64,000 nucleotides of DNA from Brockia lithotrophica. Lineage in GTDB: Bacteria; Bacillota; Bacilli; Thermicanales; DSM-22653. The notes beneath the pieces were generated by a model. It did not search any database. It worked only from the letters and a program-made list of their open reading frames with translations, and was not told where the DNA came from. Positions 48,935-56,436 of this stretch are shown piece after piece; positions within the stretch are counted from its first letter, which is position 1; every line of letters begins with the position of its first letter. A program made the position numbers and the translations under genes. The stretch covers positions 625,206 through 689,205 of the forward strand of contig NZ_RBIJ01000001.1 of NCBI RefSeq assembly GCF_003633725.1. Reading direction: 5' to 3'.

Positions 48935-49390
48935 CTAGGAACGAGGGCCGAGCGCCGAAGGTCGGGGTGGGGTCAGCTTGAGTCGCATCGTGTTTCCCGT
49001 GGGGATTTCCTTTAGGGGATTCCCACGGCCGTCCTCCACGACGAGTACCTCTTCGTATTCCAGCCAAACCACCCCGCCCTCGGGAACTTCCCGGACGTAG
49101 CGGTAGGCGTAGCTATACGGATGGTACAGAGGGTGGTCTACCTTGTCTGCCCCTTCCCCGCCGTCCGAGGGAAGCGCGATACGGGGAGACGTGCCCGCAG
49201 TTCCGAGCCGCACGCGGAAGGAAGACAGCCAATCCCCTCCCTTGAGGACCGCGAGCGCCGAGGCCGCATCCCGAGGAATTCCCTCCGCGAGGAGGGCAAA
49301 TGCCGCCCCGACAAGCGCCGCGAATACCATAGCCCCGAAAATCCACCTCCACCGGGAGGTACTCCCCACGGTCTTTTCTTCCCGAACCAT
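48935..49390 (-). CDS. Membrane-anchored protein of unknown function
   Basis: A 151-residue protein that I do not recognise. One membrane span (about 16-35, FGAMVFAALVGAAFALLAEG) follows a short basic N-terminus; the rest is an extracytoplasmic domain with Tyr-rich HPLYHPYSYAYRYVREVPEG and a beta-like VVWLEYEEVLVVEDGRGNP. ATG 49390 is set by GGGAGGG 6 bases upstream. Convergent with comEC, 42 bases apart. The interval 49391-49814 beyond its start holds no supportable gene; it contains a GGACA-TT-TGTCC palindrome (49696-49707) and a GC-rich hairpin near 49740. Confidence 0.65.
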   Translation of the reverse strand: MVREEKTVGSTSRWRWIFGAMVFAALVGAAFALLAEGIPRDAASALAVLKGGDWLSSFRVRLGTAGTSPRIALPSDGGEGADKVDHPLYHPYSYAYRYVREVPEGGVVWLEYEEVLVVEDGRGNPLKEIPTGNTMRLKLTPPRPSALGPRS

Positions 49391-49814
49391 CCCTATCCCT
49401 CCCGACGGCCTGGCGCCTGCCCGGCAAAAGGCGGTCAGCCGTAAAACGTCCTCCCGTCCTTCCGCGCGGATGCGAACGGACATCGCAAAGACACTTTGTG
49501 CGTCGCTTCCGCATTCATCCCTATGCGGAAGGAAAGCGGCCTATCGCCGCACGAACGATCCGGACGCGACACCGTTCCTCTTCAGATTCAGAGGAGAAAG
49601 GGCCAGCTGGGCATCTTCGCGAGGCAAGGGAGTGCGGTGGCACCCCTTATAAAAACAGAGACTGCGCGGGAGAAATGAGAAGCAGGAAACAGCCAGGACA
49701 TTTGTCCACGAGTTGCGAACGGAAATAGGCGTACGGGCCCCCGCGGGGGGGCATACCCTGAGCAAGGAAAGATGCCCCGTTGCGGATTTCGGGACGGAAA
49801 GCGGGGGAAATCCC

Positions 49815-50603
49815 GTGCCCCTACCGCAGGTACTCTCATCGCTGGCCAAATTCCTCTTCCCCTTCGGAGGGAAGGGAAATCGACCTCCCGAGGTTTCGAG
49901 AGGAGCGGCGAGCTACCCACGAGCCTACGGCTTTCCCGGCGTCGGCCTCCCACCGGGACGTCTCCCCGCCGCGTTTTCTCCGCCCGGCTGGAATACTCCG
50001 ATGTACGCCGCACCCGGAGGAGGGTGGCCGCGAGCGGCGGAAGGCGTTCCTCCGGGACTACGCCCCGTTTCCCCGGCGGCCCCGACCGGAACCCCGTACC
50101 CGAGCTCCGGAATGCCTCAGGGCGCGCCGGTTCCGGCAGATCCGCCTCAAGGAACGGGAAAATCCCTCTTGCGGGGGCTTTTCTCCGCCGGCGCACCCTC
50201 CCCTTCCGGCAACGGAATCTCGTCCCTGGGAGAGGTCGTTCGCCTCTTACGAACCGTAGACGTAGGAAAGATCGTAGAGACCGTACAGGCCATACAAGGG
50301 GCTCTGGACGGGGTGCAAAAGGTCGCGCAGGTCATCCAACAGGTCGGCACAATGGCGCAAAACGTGCAGGCGCTCCTCGGCGCCTTCGACGCCGAGAGCC
50401 TTCTCGCCCTCTTGGTTCCAACGGATTCCCAAAAAGGTTCTTCTTCCCCTCAAGGACAAGGAGAAGCGGAACGCCCGCCGAAGTCCACAGAAGGGGCCGC
50501 GCCTCCCTCCGAGTCTTCTCAGAAGAAAGCAGAGAAAAAGACCCGAAACCGCACAGGCAAAGCCAAAGGAGCCAAGAAAAAGACGAAAACCCGGCGGAGA
50601 TGA
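49815..50603 (+). CDS. Proline-rich protein with basic tail (YqfQ/VrrA-like)
   Basis: A 262-residue low-complexity protein. Residues 1-20 are hydrophobic, about 25-125 are Pro/Gly-rich (PPGRLPAAFSPPGWNTPMYA), about 140-205 form an amphipathic helical segment (VGKIVETVQAIQGALDGVQK, IQQVGTMAQNVQALLGAF), and the last 60 residues are Ser/Glu then Lys/Arg-rich. The plan of a Pro-rich head, a helical 'QKV..VQQ' core and a basic tail recalls the YqfQ/VrrA family of Bacillus, some linked to spores, but resemblance is by layout only. GTG 49815 lies 9 bases after GGGGG. The stop codon sits in the loop of the terminator hairpin. Confidence 0.6.
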   Translation: MPLPQVLSSLAKFLFPFGGKGNRPPEVSRGAASYPRAYGFPGVGLPPGRLPAAFSPPGWNTPMYAAPGGGWPRAAEGVPPGLRPVSPAAPTGTPYPSSGMPQGAPVPADPPQGTGKSLLRGLFSAGAPSPSGNGISSLGEVVRLLRTVDVGKIVETVQAIQGALDGVQKVAQVIQQVGTMAQNVQALLGAFDAESLLALLVPTDSQKGSSSPQGQGEAERPPKSTEGAAPPSESSQKKAEKKTRNRTGKAKGAKKKTKTRRR

Positions 50604-50624
50604 ACCTGTACCGCCGGGTTTTTC
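50586..50624 (+). terminator. Terminator overlapping the stop codon of the Pro-rich gene
   Basis: AAAACCCGGCGG (50586-50597) pairs with CCGCCGGGTTTTT (50611-50623) around a 13-base loop that contains the TGA at 50601-50603. A ribosome at the stop would melt the hairpin. Confidence 0.8.
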
Positions 50625-50798
50625 TGCGCGCGCAGTCGTAGGTTTCGAACCCCGTGCTGCCTTCTCATACGGCCGTATGCGCCGTTCCGAAGGGAGATCT
50701 CCGAAGTCCTCCGTACGAGCCTCCGCACCCCGAGGGTGCGAAAAACCTCGCCGCACCTTCGGCAACCGAAAATGCATCGCGGAAATGCCCTAACGTGT

Positions 50799-51167
50799 TC
50801 AGTACAAGCCCAATGCCATTTTCGCCACGCGCGAAAGGCGCGTACGATCCCACGGCGGAGAGTATACAAGCTCGACTTCTACGTCGTCGTACTTCTCGAG
50901 TCCAAGAAGCGACCGGCGCACGTCTCCAACGATCACCGGGGCGAGAGGGCATCCCACCGCCGTGAGCGTCATGACCACCTTGAGGCGATTGGACTCGTCT
51001 TTGTGGAGCTCGTACACGAGCCCGAGGTTTACGATGTCCATCCCGATTTCGGGGTCGATGACGCCCATGAGGGCATCTATGAGCTGCTGTTTTTCCTCTT
51101 CCGTAAACGGGCCGACGAACTCGATCGGCGCGAGTTGCAGTTCTTCGTACATGGCCTCCGTCAGCAC
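50799..51167 (-). CDS. DUF59/MIP18-family iron-sulfur assembly protein
   Basis: A 122-residue SufT/PaaD-like protein. The DUF59 core runs about 25-115: LIDALMGVIDPEIGMDIVNL near 29-48, GLVYELHKDESNRLKVVMTL and the conserved Cys in TAVGCPLAPVIVGDV. Family members help mature Fe-S proteins, which would suit the biotin synthase and radical SAM enzymes here, but no direct link is visible. GTG 51167 with AAGGGA 6 bases upstream is preferred to ATG 51152, whose GGAGG is too close. Confidence 0.85.
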   Translation of the reverse strand: MLTEAMYEELQLAPIEFVGPFTEEEKQQLIDALMGVIDPEIGMDIVNLGLVYELHKDESNRLKVVMTLTAVGCPLAPVIVGDVRRSLLGLEKYDDVEVELVYSPPWDRTRLSRVAKMALGLY

Positions 51168-51189
51168 CCCCGTCCCTTGCGCTATCCCG

Positions 51190-51219
51190 ATTGTAGCACA
51201 GCTTCCGCGGGGGCACCAA
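51190..51219 (-). promoter_or_regulatory. Promoter of the DUF59 gene
   Basis: Minus strand TTGGTG (51219-51214), 18-base spacer, TACAAT (51195-51190). Confidence 0.6.
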
Positions 51220-51286
51220 GGAGGGAGGCCGAAAGACGTACCTTTTGACGCCTCGAAACCCGAGACCCGGAAACCCCCTTACCTCA

Positions 51287-52042
51287 TCACACCACCCACG
51301 CGGCGAGGGCGCACAGGGCGGGAACGAGGAGCGGACGGACGTCCTTCTCGCCTTCTTCTCGAAGCGGTAAGGACACTTCCCCCGTGAACCCGCGCAGCGC
51401 GAGGGCGGCGGCGGTCTCTTCGGCGCGCAAAAAGAGGTGGCGAAACCAGGCGGAAAAGAAGAGGGCCAGACGGCGCAAGCGCTCGACGGGACGCTTTCCG
51501 AAGGTGAGGCCGCGCGCCTCGAGCGCCAGGCGGAGGCGTTCCCCCTCTTCGAGGAAAAAGGGAAAGAGCGTAAGCACGAGGGACAGGGAAAAGGCTACGG
51601 CATCTACGGGCACACCGAGTCGCTTCCCCGGACGCAAGAGGCGGGCGAAGGCCGCAACTTGCTCTGTGGCCGGAGTCGTGAGCGTGTAGAGGAGGGTCAA
51701 CCAAAAGACGAAGAGGAGGCGAAATGCCACGATCAAAGCGGCCGCCACCGCCGCAAACACACCCTGCTCCCAGACGCCCCATGCGGAAAAGGCCGCAAAC
51801 GTCACGATCCACACTCCCGCGGACAGGAGGTTTCGGAAGAGAAAGAGCGGGGAAAGCCGGGCCGATCGGCTGAGAGAGAGGGCGGAGCAGATGAGAAGGA
51901 GGAAGCCGAAAGGGGACCGTACCCAAAAGGCAGAAGCCGAAGCAAAGAGGGCAAAGACGAGCTTCCACACGGCCGGCACCCGGTGCAAGGGTGTCTCTTC
52001 CGGCAAGATGCGACCGAAGGGAAACGCGCCGCTTCCGCGCAT
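51287..52042 (-). CDS. ecfT: ECF transporter transmembrane protein EcfT
   Basis: A 251-residue membrane coupling protein of an energy-coupling-factor transporter. Hydrophobic segments lie near 27-60, 65-115 and at the C-terminus; two cytoplasmic coupling helices carry the Ala-Arg-Gly-type signatures EARGLTF and ALRGFTG that dock on the ATPases. ATG 52042 has GAGGGG 7 bases upstream; a GTG at 52057 overlaps the ATPase stop. Last gene of bioB-bioY-ecfAA'-ecfT, so its substrate-binding partner is BioY. Confidence 0.88.
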   Translation of the reverse strand: MRGSGAFPFGRILPEETPLHRVPAVWKLVFALFASASAFWVRSPFGFLLLICSALSLSRSARLSPLFLFRNLLSAGVWIVTFAAFSAWGVWEQGVFAAVAAALIVAFRLLFVFWLTLLYTLTTPATEQVAAFARLLRPGKRLGVPVDAVAFSLSLVLTLFPFFLEEGERLRLALEARGLTFGKRPVERLRRLALFFSAWFRHLFLRAEETAAALALRGFTGEVSLPLREEGEKDVRPLLVPALCALAAWVV

Positions 52043-52046
52043 CGTT

Positions 52047-53600
52047 TCACCCCTCACCTTGGCGAACGGAGGCGAGTTTCTCTGCCTTCTCCCCGCCCCA
52101 TCCCGGCCGACCCCGAAGAAAACGGCGAAAGGCGTCCGGAGGACCGTCGAAGAGGATCTCCGCCTCCGACCCTTCGTCGCCTTTGCGGTCGAGAAAGAGG
52201 ACGCGTGTCGCGAGGCGAAAGGCGACTTCCCGGTCGTGGGTCACGAAGACGAGGAGCCGCGAAGGGGAGTGTAAGGCGTACTCCGCAAGAAGGTCGAGGA
52301 GGAGCGCGCGGCCGGCGGCGTCGAGGCCGATGGTCGGCTCGTCGAGAAAGACGACCTCTGGCTCCCCGGCAAAGATCGCCGCGAGGACCGTACGCCGCCG
52401 TTCTCCGGTGCTCAACTGCCGGGGCGAGCGGCTCCAGAGTTCCTCTCCGATGCCCCAAGCGAGGAGGTACTCCCCGGCGCGCCGCGCAGCTTCGCCCGGG
52501 GGAACGCCGCGTTCTCTGAGCCCAATCGCCACTTCGTCCAAGGCCGTGGACGTGAGGAAGAGGTCTTCTGGAAACTGCGGAACGTAGGCGACCTTGCGCC
52601 GGAGGTCTTCGGGAAGCCCCCGAGGCCGGGGAACGCCGTCCCAGAGGAGCTCGCCTCCCGTGGGCCTGAGAAGTCCCGCCGCAAGGCGGGCGAGGGTACT
52701 CTTCCCCGCCCCCGAAGGACCGAGGATGGCCACGACTTCCCCCGGCCAAAGACGCAAATCGAGCCGGGAAAATACGCGGCGGACGAAGGGCGTCCCCGCA
52801 GCAAAGGCGAATTCGACGTTGCGGAGTTCGATCCGCGGACGAGCGGTTGCCCCGGAACTCCCGCCGTTGGCCCGAGCGACGCGCGGTCGCCCGACCCCCT
52901 CGTGCGAAAGTACACTCCTTTCGAGTTCTTCCCGCGATGCCGGTACGACCCGCCCCTCGCGAAGGACGAATACGTGCCGGACGCTGCGGGCGAGGTCGAC
53001 GTCGTGCGTCACCCACACGGCAGCGGCACCGGAAGCCACCTCTCGGCGGACGAATTCCACGAGTTCTCTGCGCGACGGCGGGTCGAGAAAGGACGTCGCC
53101 TCGTCGAGGACGTACAGGACGGGGGCGCCGACAGTTGCGGCGGCGAAAACGAGGCGCATGCGCTCCCCTCCCGACAGGTGGGCCGGGGGCGCTTTGCGAA
53201 GCGAAGATAGGCAGAAACGCTCGAGAACTGCCTCCGTCCTGGCGCGTACCTCCTCGGGAGAAAGTCCGTGTCCGACGAGCGAGTAGGCGACGTCTTCCTC
53301 AACCGTGGGGCCGACGATTTGCAGTTCGGGATTGGGGAAGACGTAGGCGATCCGACGGCGCAGGCGGGCCCGCTCCCTTTCTCCGAGATCGGCGAGGGAC
53401 TGACCCAAAAGGCGTACCGCCCCGCGACCCGGCGGGTACAGCCCGGCGAGGAGCCGGGCGAAGGTCGTCTTGCCGGAACCGTTCTCCCCCATGAGGGCGA
53501 CCTCGTCCCCGGGAAACAGCCGCAGGGAAACCCCCTTGAGGATCCAACGGCCCCCGCGGTAGCGGAACCAAACGTCGTCGAGCTCCGCGAGGGGAATCAC
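52047..53600 (-). CDS. Fused double ATPase of the ECF biotin transporter (EcfA-EcfA')
   Basis: A 517-residue protein with two ABC ATPase domains in tandem. Domain 1 (about 3-225): Walker A MGENGSGKTT, FPNPELQIVGPTVEEDVAY (the ECF Q-loop), signature HLSGGERMR, Walker B LDEATSFLDP. Domain 2 (about 260-500): GPSGAGKST, FPEDLFLTSTALDEVAIGL, LSTGERRRTVLAAI and VFLDEPTIGLD. The usual EcfA1 and EcfA2 are separate genes; here one chain supplies both. GTG 53600 follows GGAGAACGGGC spacing and overlaps the bioY stop by 4 bases. Confidence 0.9.
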   Translation of the reverse strand: MIPLAELDDVWFRYRGGRWILKGVSLRLFPGDEVALMGENGSGKTTFARLLAGLYPPGRGAVRLLGQSLADLGERERARLRRRIAYVFPNPELQIVGPTVEEDVAYSLVGHGLSPEEVRARTEAVLERFCLSSLRKAPPAHLSGGERMRLVFAAATVGAPVLYVLDEATSFLDPPSRRELVEFVRREVASGAAAVWVTHDVDLARSVRHVFVLREGRVVPASREELERSVLSHEGVGRPRVARANGGSSGATARPRIELRNVEFAFAAGTPFVRRVFSRLDLRLWPGEVVAILGPSGAGKSTLARLAAGLLRPTGGELLWDGVPRPRGLPEDLRRKVAYVPQFPEDLFLTSTALDEVAIGLRERGVPPGEAARRAGEYLLAWGIGEELWSRSPRQLSTGERRRTVLAAIFAGEPEVVFLDEPTIGLDAAGRALLLDLLAEYALHSPSRLLVFVTHDREVAFRLATRVLFLDRKGDEGSEAEILFDGPPDAFRRFLRGRPGWGGEKAEKLASVRQGEG

Positions 53601-54277
53601 GCCCGTTCTCCGTCCTTTCGCCCCTCCGTCGTCCAAAGCTCCTGCGTCGGGGAAAACGTCGCACGGCGGTAGGCGTCGCGGAGCGGGAAAAAGGCCAACC
53701 CGAGCACGGCGTTTTGCAGGACGTCTTTGACGAAAAACACCCCCATCCCCGCCGCTATCGCCCAAAGGCCGGCGGACTTGCCGGTGACGAAGTTCAAGAC
53801 CCCCCACATGTAGACGATGCCCGTAGCGTAGAGGGGCAGGAGGGCCGCCTCCAAAGCGAGAAAGTAGGCAAAGAACGCGGTGCGATTCCGCGAATCTCCC
53901 TTAGCTTCGCGGGCGGCTTCCCGCCCGGGGTTGTCTTTCGTCCTTCCGAGCGCTCCGTAGATCCACCCGGAGGTGAGGGCGGCGAGAACGTAGCCGAGGA
54001 TGTAGCCGAACGTGGGCGCGAGGACGTAGGCGAACCCGCCAGAACCTCCGGCAAAGACGGGAAACCCGAGAAGACCCAACAAGAGGTAGAGCCCCATCGC
54101 CAAGGCGCCGTTTCGGGCCCCGAGGAAGACCCCGGCAAAGGCGGAGAGAAAGGGCATGAAGCTGATCGGCACGTGTACCCCGGCTACGGGAAGTCCCGGG
54201 AGCAGGCGGGCGAGATACACGGAAGCTACGGCGACGGCGGTGTAGGTCGCCACGAAAGCGATCGTTCTTGGGTTCAT
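53597..54277 (-). CDS. bioY: Biotin ECF transporter S component BioY
   Basis: A 226-residue six-helix membrane protein that binds biotin. The family core GFPVFAGGSGGFAYVLAPTF-type segment lies near residues 71-90, followed by GYILGYVLAALTSGWI. An insertion of about 25 polar residues (RTKDNPGREAAREAKGDSRN) between helices is longer than usual. ATG 54277 follows GGGGAGGT. Between bioB and the fused ATPase gene; together they couple biotin synthesis and import. Confidence 0.92.
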   Translation of the reverse strand: MNPRTIAFVATYTAVAVASVYLARLLPGLPVAGVHVPISFMPFLSAFAGVFLGARNGALAMGLYLLLGLLGFPVFAGGSGGFAYVLAPTFGYILGYVLAALTSGWIYGALGRTKDNPGREAAREAKGDSRNRTAFFAYFLALEAALLPLYATGIVYMWGVLNFVTGKSAGLWAIAAGMGVFFVKDVLQNAVLGLAFFPLRDAYRRATFSPTQELWTTEGRKDGERA

Positions 54278-54386
54278 GGAACGTACCTCCCCGAACAGCG
54301 GAGTGCCTTTTCTCCCTGCTTTAGCTGACGCTCAAGACCGGCCCCTATCGCACCTTTAGGGAAGAAGGACCCCCTCCTTTGGGCCT

Positions 54387-55406
54387 TTAGGGGGAAAGAA
54401 AGAGCCCCTCCTTCGAGCCTTCAGGTCGGTCCGAAGCGGGAACAGGCCAACCGAGGTCGCGCAGGAGGCGGACGTCTTCCGAAGGGGCCTGGCCCGGAGT
54501 CGTCAGATAATCGCCGACGAAGATGCTCGTAGCCACGAGAAGGGCGAGAGGTTGGAGGGTGCGAAGGGAAAGCTCCCTTCCCCCTGCCACGCGAAGCGGC
54601 GTCCGGGGAAAGCGGTAGCGCAGAAAGGTGAGAACGACGAGGGCGCGAAGGGGAGAGAGGGGGAGGCGGTGGCCGAGCGGGGTTCCGGGAATCGGGATGA
54701 GGAAGTTCACAGGCACTTCGTCTACTTCGGCACGTGCGAGGTCCTCGGCGAGTGCGAGGACGTCCGAATCTTCCTCCCCCATGCCGAAAATCGCCCCGGA
54801 AATCACGCGCATACCCGCTTCGCGTACGACCCGAAGCGTCTTCAGGCGATCGTCGTACGTGTGCGTAGTGGCGATGCGGGGATACATGCGCCGCGAGGTG
54901 TTTAGGTTGTGGTTGTAGCCGTCCAGCCCGCTCTCCCGAAGGATTCGGGCGCCCTCCCGGTCGAGAAGTCCGAAACTCCCGTACACCCTGAGTGCGGGAG
55001 ACTTCGCCTTGATCCGGCGCACGGCTTCCGCCAGACGTTCGAGCTCGCCCATCGTAGGGGCTCGTCCGCTCGTGACGACGCAGTACACCCTCGCCCCCAA
55101 GGCGACGGCCCGTTCCGCGCCGCGGACGATGTCCTCTTCGGCAAGGAGGGGATAGCGCGGAATCGTCGCCCGAGAGCGCGAGGACTGCGAGCAATAGGCG
55201 CAATCTTCGGGACAGAGGCCGCTCTTCGCGTTGATGAGCGTGGCAAACCCCACCTCTTCCCCGAAAGCTGCCCGACGCAAAAGGTGGGCTCCCGCGAGGA
55301 CAGGGAGGAGTTCGGCCCAATCCCTTACGGCGAGGATGCGCAGCCCTTCTTCGGGGGTGAGCGATTCGCCTGCGAGGATGCGGCGCGCCTTGTCCACCCA
55401 ATCCAA
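54387..55406 (-). CDS. bioB: Biotin synthase
   Basis: A 339-residue radical SAM enzyme that inserts sulfur into dethiobiotin. The 4Fe-4S motif CPEDCAYC (CxxxCxxC) lies near residue 64; YNHNLNTSRRMYPRI, AIFGMGE and the C-terminal ATSIFVGDYLTTPG are typical. The 2Fe-2S ligands (Cys in YCVVTSG and later Arg in VAGGREL) are in place. Start is a TTG at 55406 with AAAGGAGGA 7 bases upstream. No other bio genes are in the window, so dethiobiotin must come from elsewhere or from uptake. Behind an array of BirA-like half-sites. Confidence 0.95.
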   Translation of the reverse strand: MDWVDKARRILAGESLTPEEGLRILAVRDWAELLPVLAGAHLLRRAAFGEEVGFATLINAKSGLCPEDCAYCSQSSRSRATIPRYPLLAEEDIVRGAERAVALGARVYCVVTSGRAPTMGELERLAEAVRRIKAKSPALRVYGSFGLLDREGARILRESGLDGYNHNLNTSRRMYPRIATTHTYDDRLKTLRVVREAGMRVISGAIFGMGEEDSDVLALAEDLARAEVDEVPVNFLIPIPGTPLGHRLPLSPLRALVVLTFLRYRFPRTPLRVAGGRELSLRTLQPLALLVATSIFVGDYLTTPGQAPSEDVRLLRDLGWPVPASDRPEGSKEGLFLSP

Positions 55407-55452
55407 GGGCCTTCCTCCTTTCTGCCCCCCATCGTACGGGGAAGGATTCCTA

Positions 55453-55514
55453 TTGTCAACCCATTTGGTTAACATTTTCGCGACACGAGGTTTACAAAAG
55501 GGGCTTGGTTGACA
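55453..55514. promoter_or_regulatory. Array of BirA-like half-sites between bioB and the DUF72 gene
   Basis: Three direct copies GGTTAACA (55467), GGTTTACA (55489) and GGTTGACA (55507) and one inverted copy TTGTCAACC (55453-55461). GTTAAC/GTTTAC half-sites resemble biotin-repressor (BirA) operators. TTAACA-N17-TTACAA reads as a promoter in both directions, so the sites overlap divergent promoters for bioB and 55552. Confidence 0.6.
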
Positions 55515-55551
55515 TAAGGGCTCCTGCGCCCGAGCGAAGGAGGGAAAGGCC

Positions 55552-56292
55552 GTGGGGGAGGTGTACGTCGGTACGTCGGGTTGGTCGTACCGGCACTGGC
55601 GTGGCGTTTGGTATCCGGAAGACATCCCCGCCAAGGAATACCTCGCCTGGTATGCCCGTCGTTTCCCCACGACGGAGGTAAACGCGACGTTCTACCGACT
55701 TCCTCGGACGTCTACGGTAACCCGCTGGACGGACGCCACGCCCGCGGGATTTCTCTTTTCCGTAAAGGCGCCGCGCTCGATCACGCACCTGCGAAAGCTC
55801 CGAGGCGTCGAAGAAGACTGGGACCGATTTCGTGAGGTCCTCGAAGCCTTCGGCGAAAAACTCGCCGCGGTGCTCCTTCAATTCCCCCCGAGCTTTCGTA
55901 GCGACGCGGAAGCCACTTCCCGTGTGGCGGAATTTCTCGCGAAACACCGCACGTACACCTTCGCCCTGGAGTTCCGGCACGCGAGCTGGATCCGACCCGA
56001 AGTCTTCGACCTCTTGACGAACTTTCGGGCCGCGTGGGTGATCGCCGATTCTTCCCGCTACCCGAGCGCCGACGTGGCGACGGCAGACGTCGTCTACTAC
56101 CGCTTCCACGGGCCGAAAGCGTTGTACGCCTCCTGCTACACAGATGCGGAGCTCGAAGGCTTTGCCCAAAGGATCGCCCGGCACCTCTCCCAAGGAAGAA
56201 AGGTCTTTGCGTACTTCAACAACGACGTACAAGGCTGTGCGGTGCAAAACGCGAGCCGGCTTCGGGAACTTTTGCGACGGTACGACGCATAG
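55552..56292 (+). CDS. DUF72 family protein (YecE-like)
   Basis: A 246-residue TIM-barrel protein of the DUF72 family. VYVGTSGWSYRHWRGVWYP at the start, EVNATFYRLP near 43-52, FLFSVKAPRSITHLRKL, FALEFRHASW near 137 and the closing KVFAYFNNDVQGCAVQNA are the family's conserved blocks. The function is unknown; structures suggest a phosphate- or nucleic-acid-related site. GTG 55552 follows AAGGAGGG by 7 bases. Divergent from bioB across the half-site array. Confidence 0.9.
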   Translation: MGEVYVGTSGWSYRHWRGVWYPEDIPAKEYLAWYARRFPTTEVNATFYRLPRTSTVTRWTDATPAGFLFSVKAPRSITHLRKLRGVEEDWDRFREVLEAFGEKLAAVLLQFPPSFRSDAEATSRVAEFLAKHRTYTFALEFRHASWIRPEVFDLLTNFRAAWVIADSSRYPSADVATADVVYYRFHGPKALYASCYTDAELEGFAQRIARHLSQGRKVFAYFNNDVQGCAVQNASRLRELLRRYDA

Positions 56293-56304
56293 GCAGACCT
56301 GGCG

Positions 56305-56343
56305 GCAAAAAAACGCCCCCGGGTCGTTCGACCCGGAGGCGAT
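56305..56343 (-). terminator. Terminator of the ccpN-like/ppdK operon
   Basis: On the minus strand CGCC-TCCGGGTCG and its complement (56314-56342, one mismatch) form a 13-bp stem followed by seven T. It ends ppdK transcription and lies 13 bases past the DUF72 stop, so may also act on that strand. Confidence 0.85.
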
Positions 56344-56436
56344 TGCGCGCGAATCCGTAGACCCGACAGAGACAGCCGCCGAAGTGGCGGTACACGGCTG
56401 CGGACTTCGCAGTCTACGGCCGCGAGCTTCGGAGGA

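Noticed and set aside
49588..50196. A 202-codon minus-strand frame upstream of the unknown membrane protein
   Set aside because: Overlaps the better supported Pro-rich gene on the other strand, is Arg/Pro-rich without domain and has no ribosome binding site.
56293..56436. Possible tRNA-like segment between the DUF72 gene and ppdK
   Set aside because: Several short complementary stretches exist but no cloverleaf with a T-loop (GTTCRANNC) could be drawn; the segment is explained by the ppdK terminator plus spacer. No tRNA or rRNA gene was recognised anywhere in the window.
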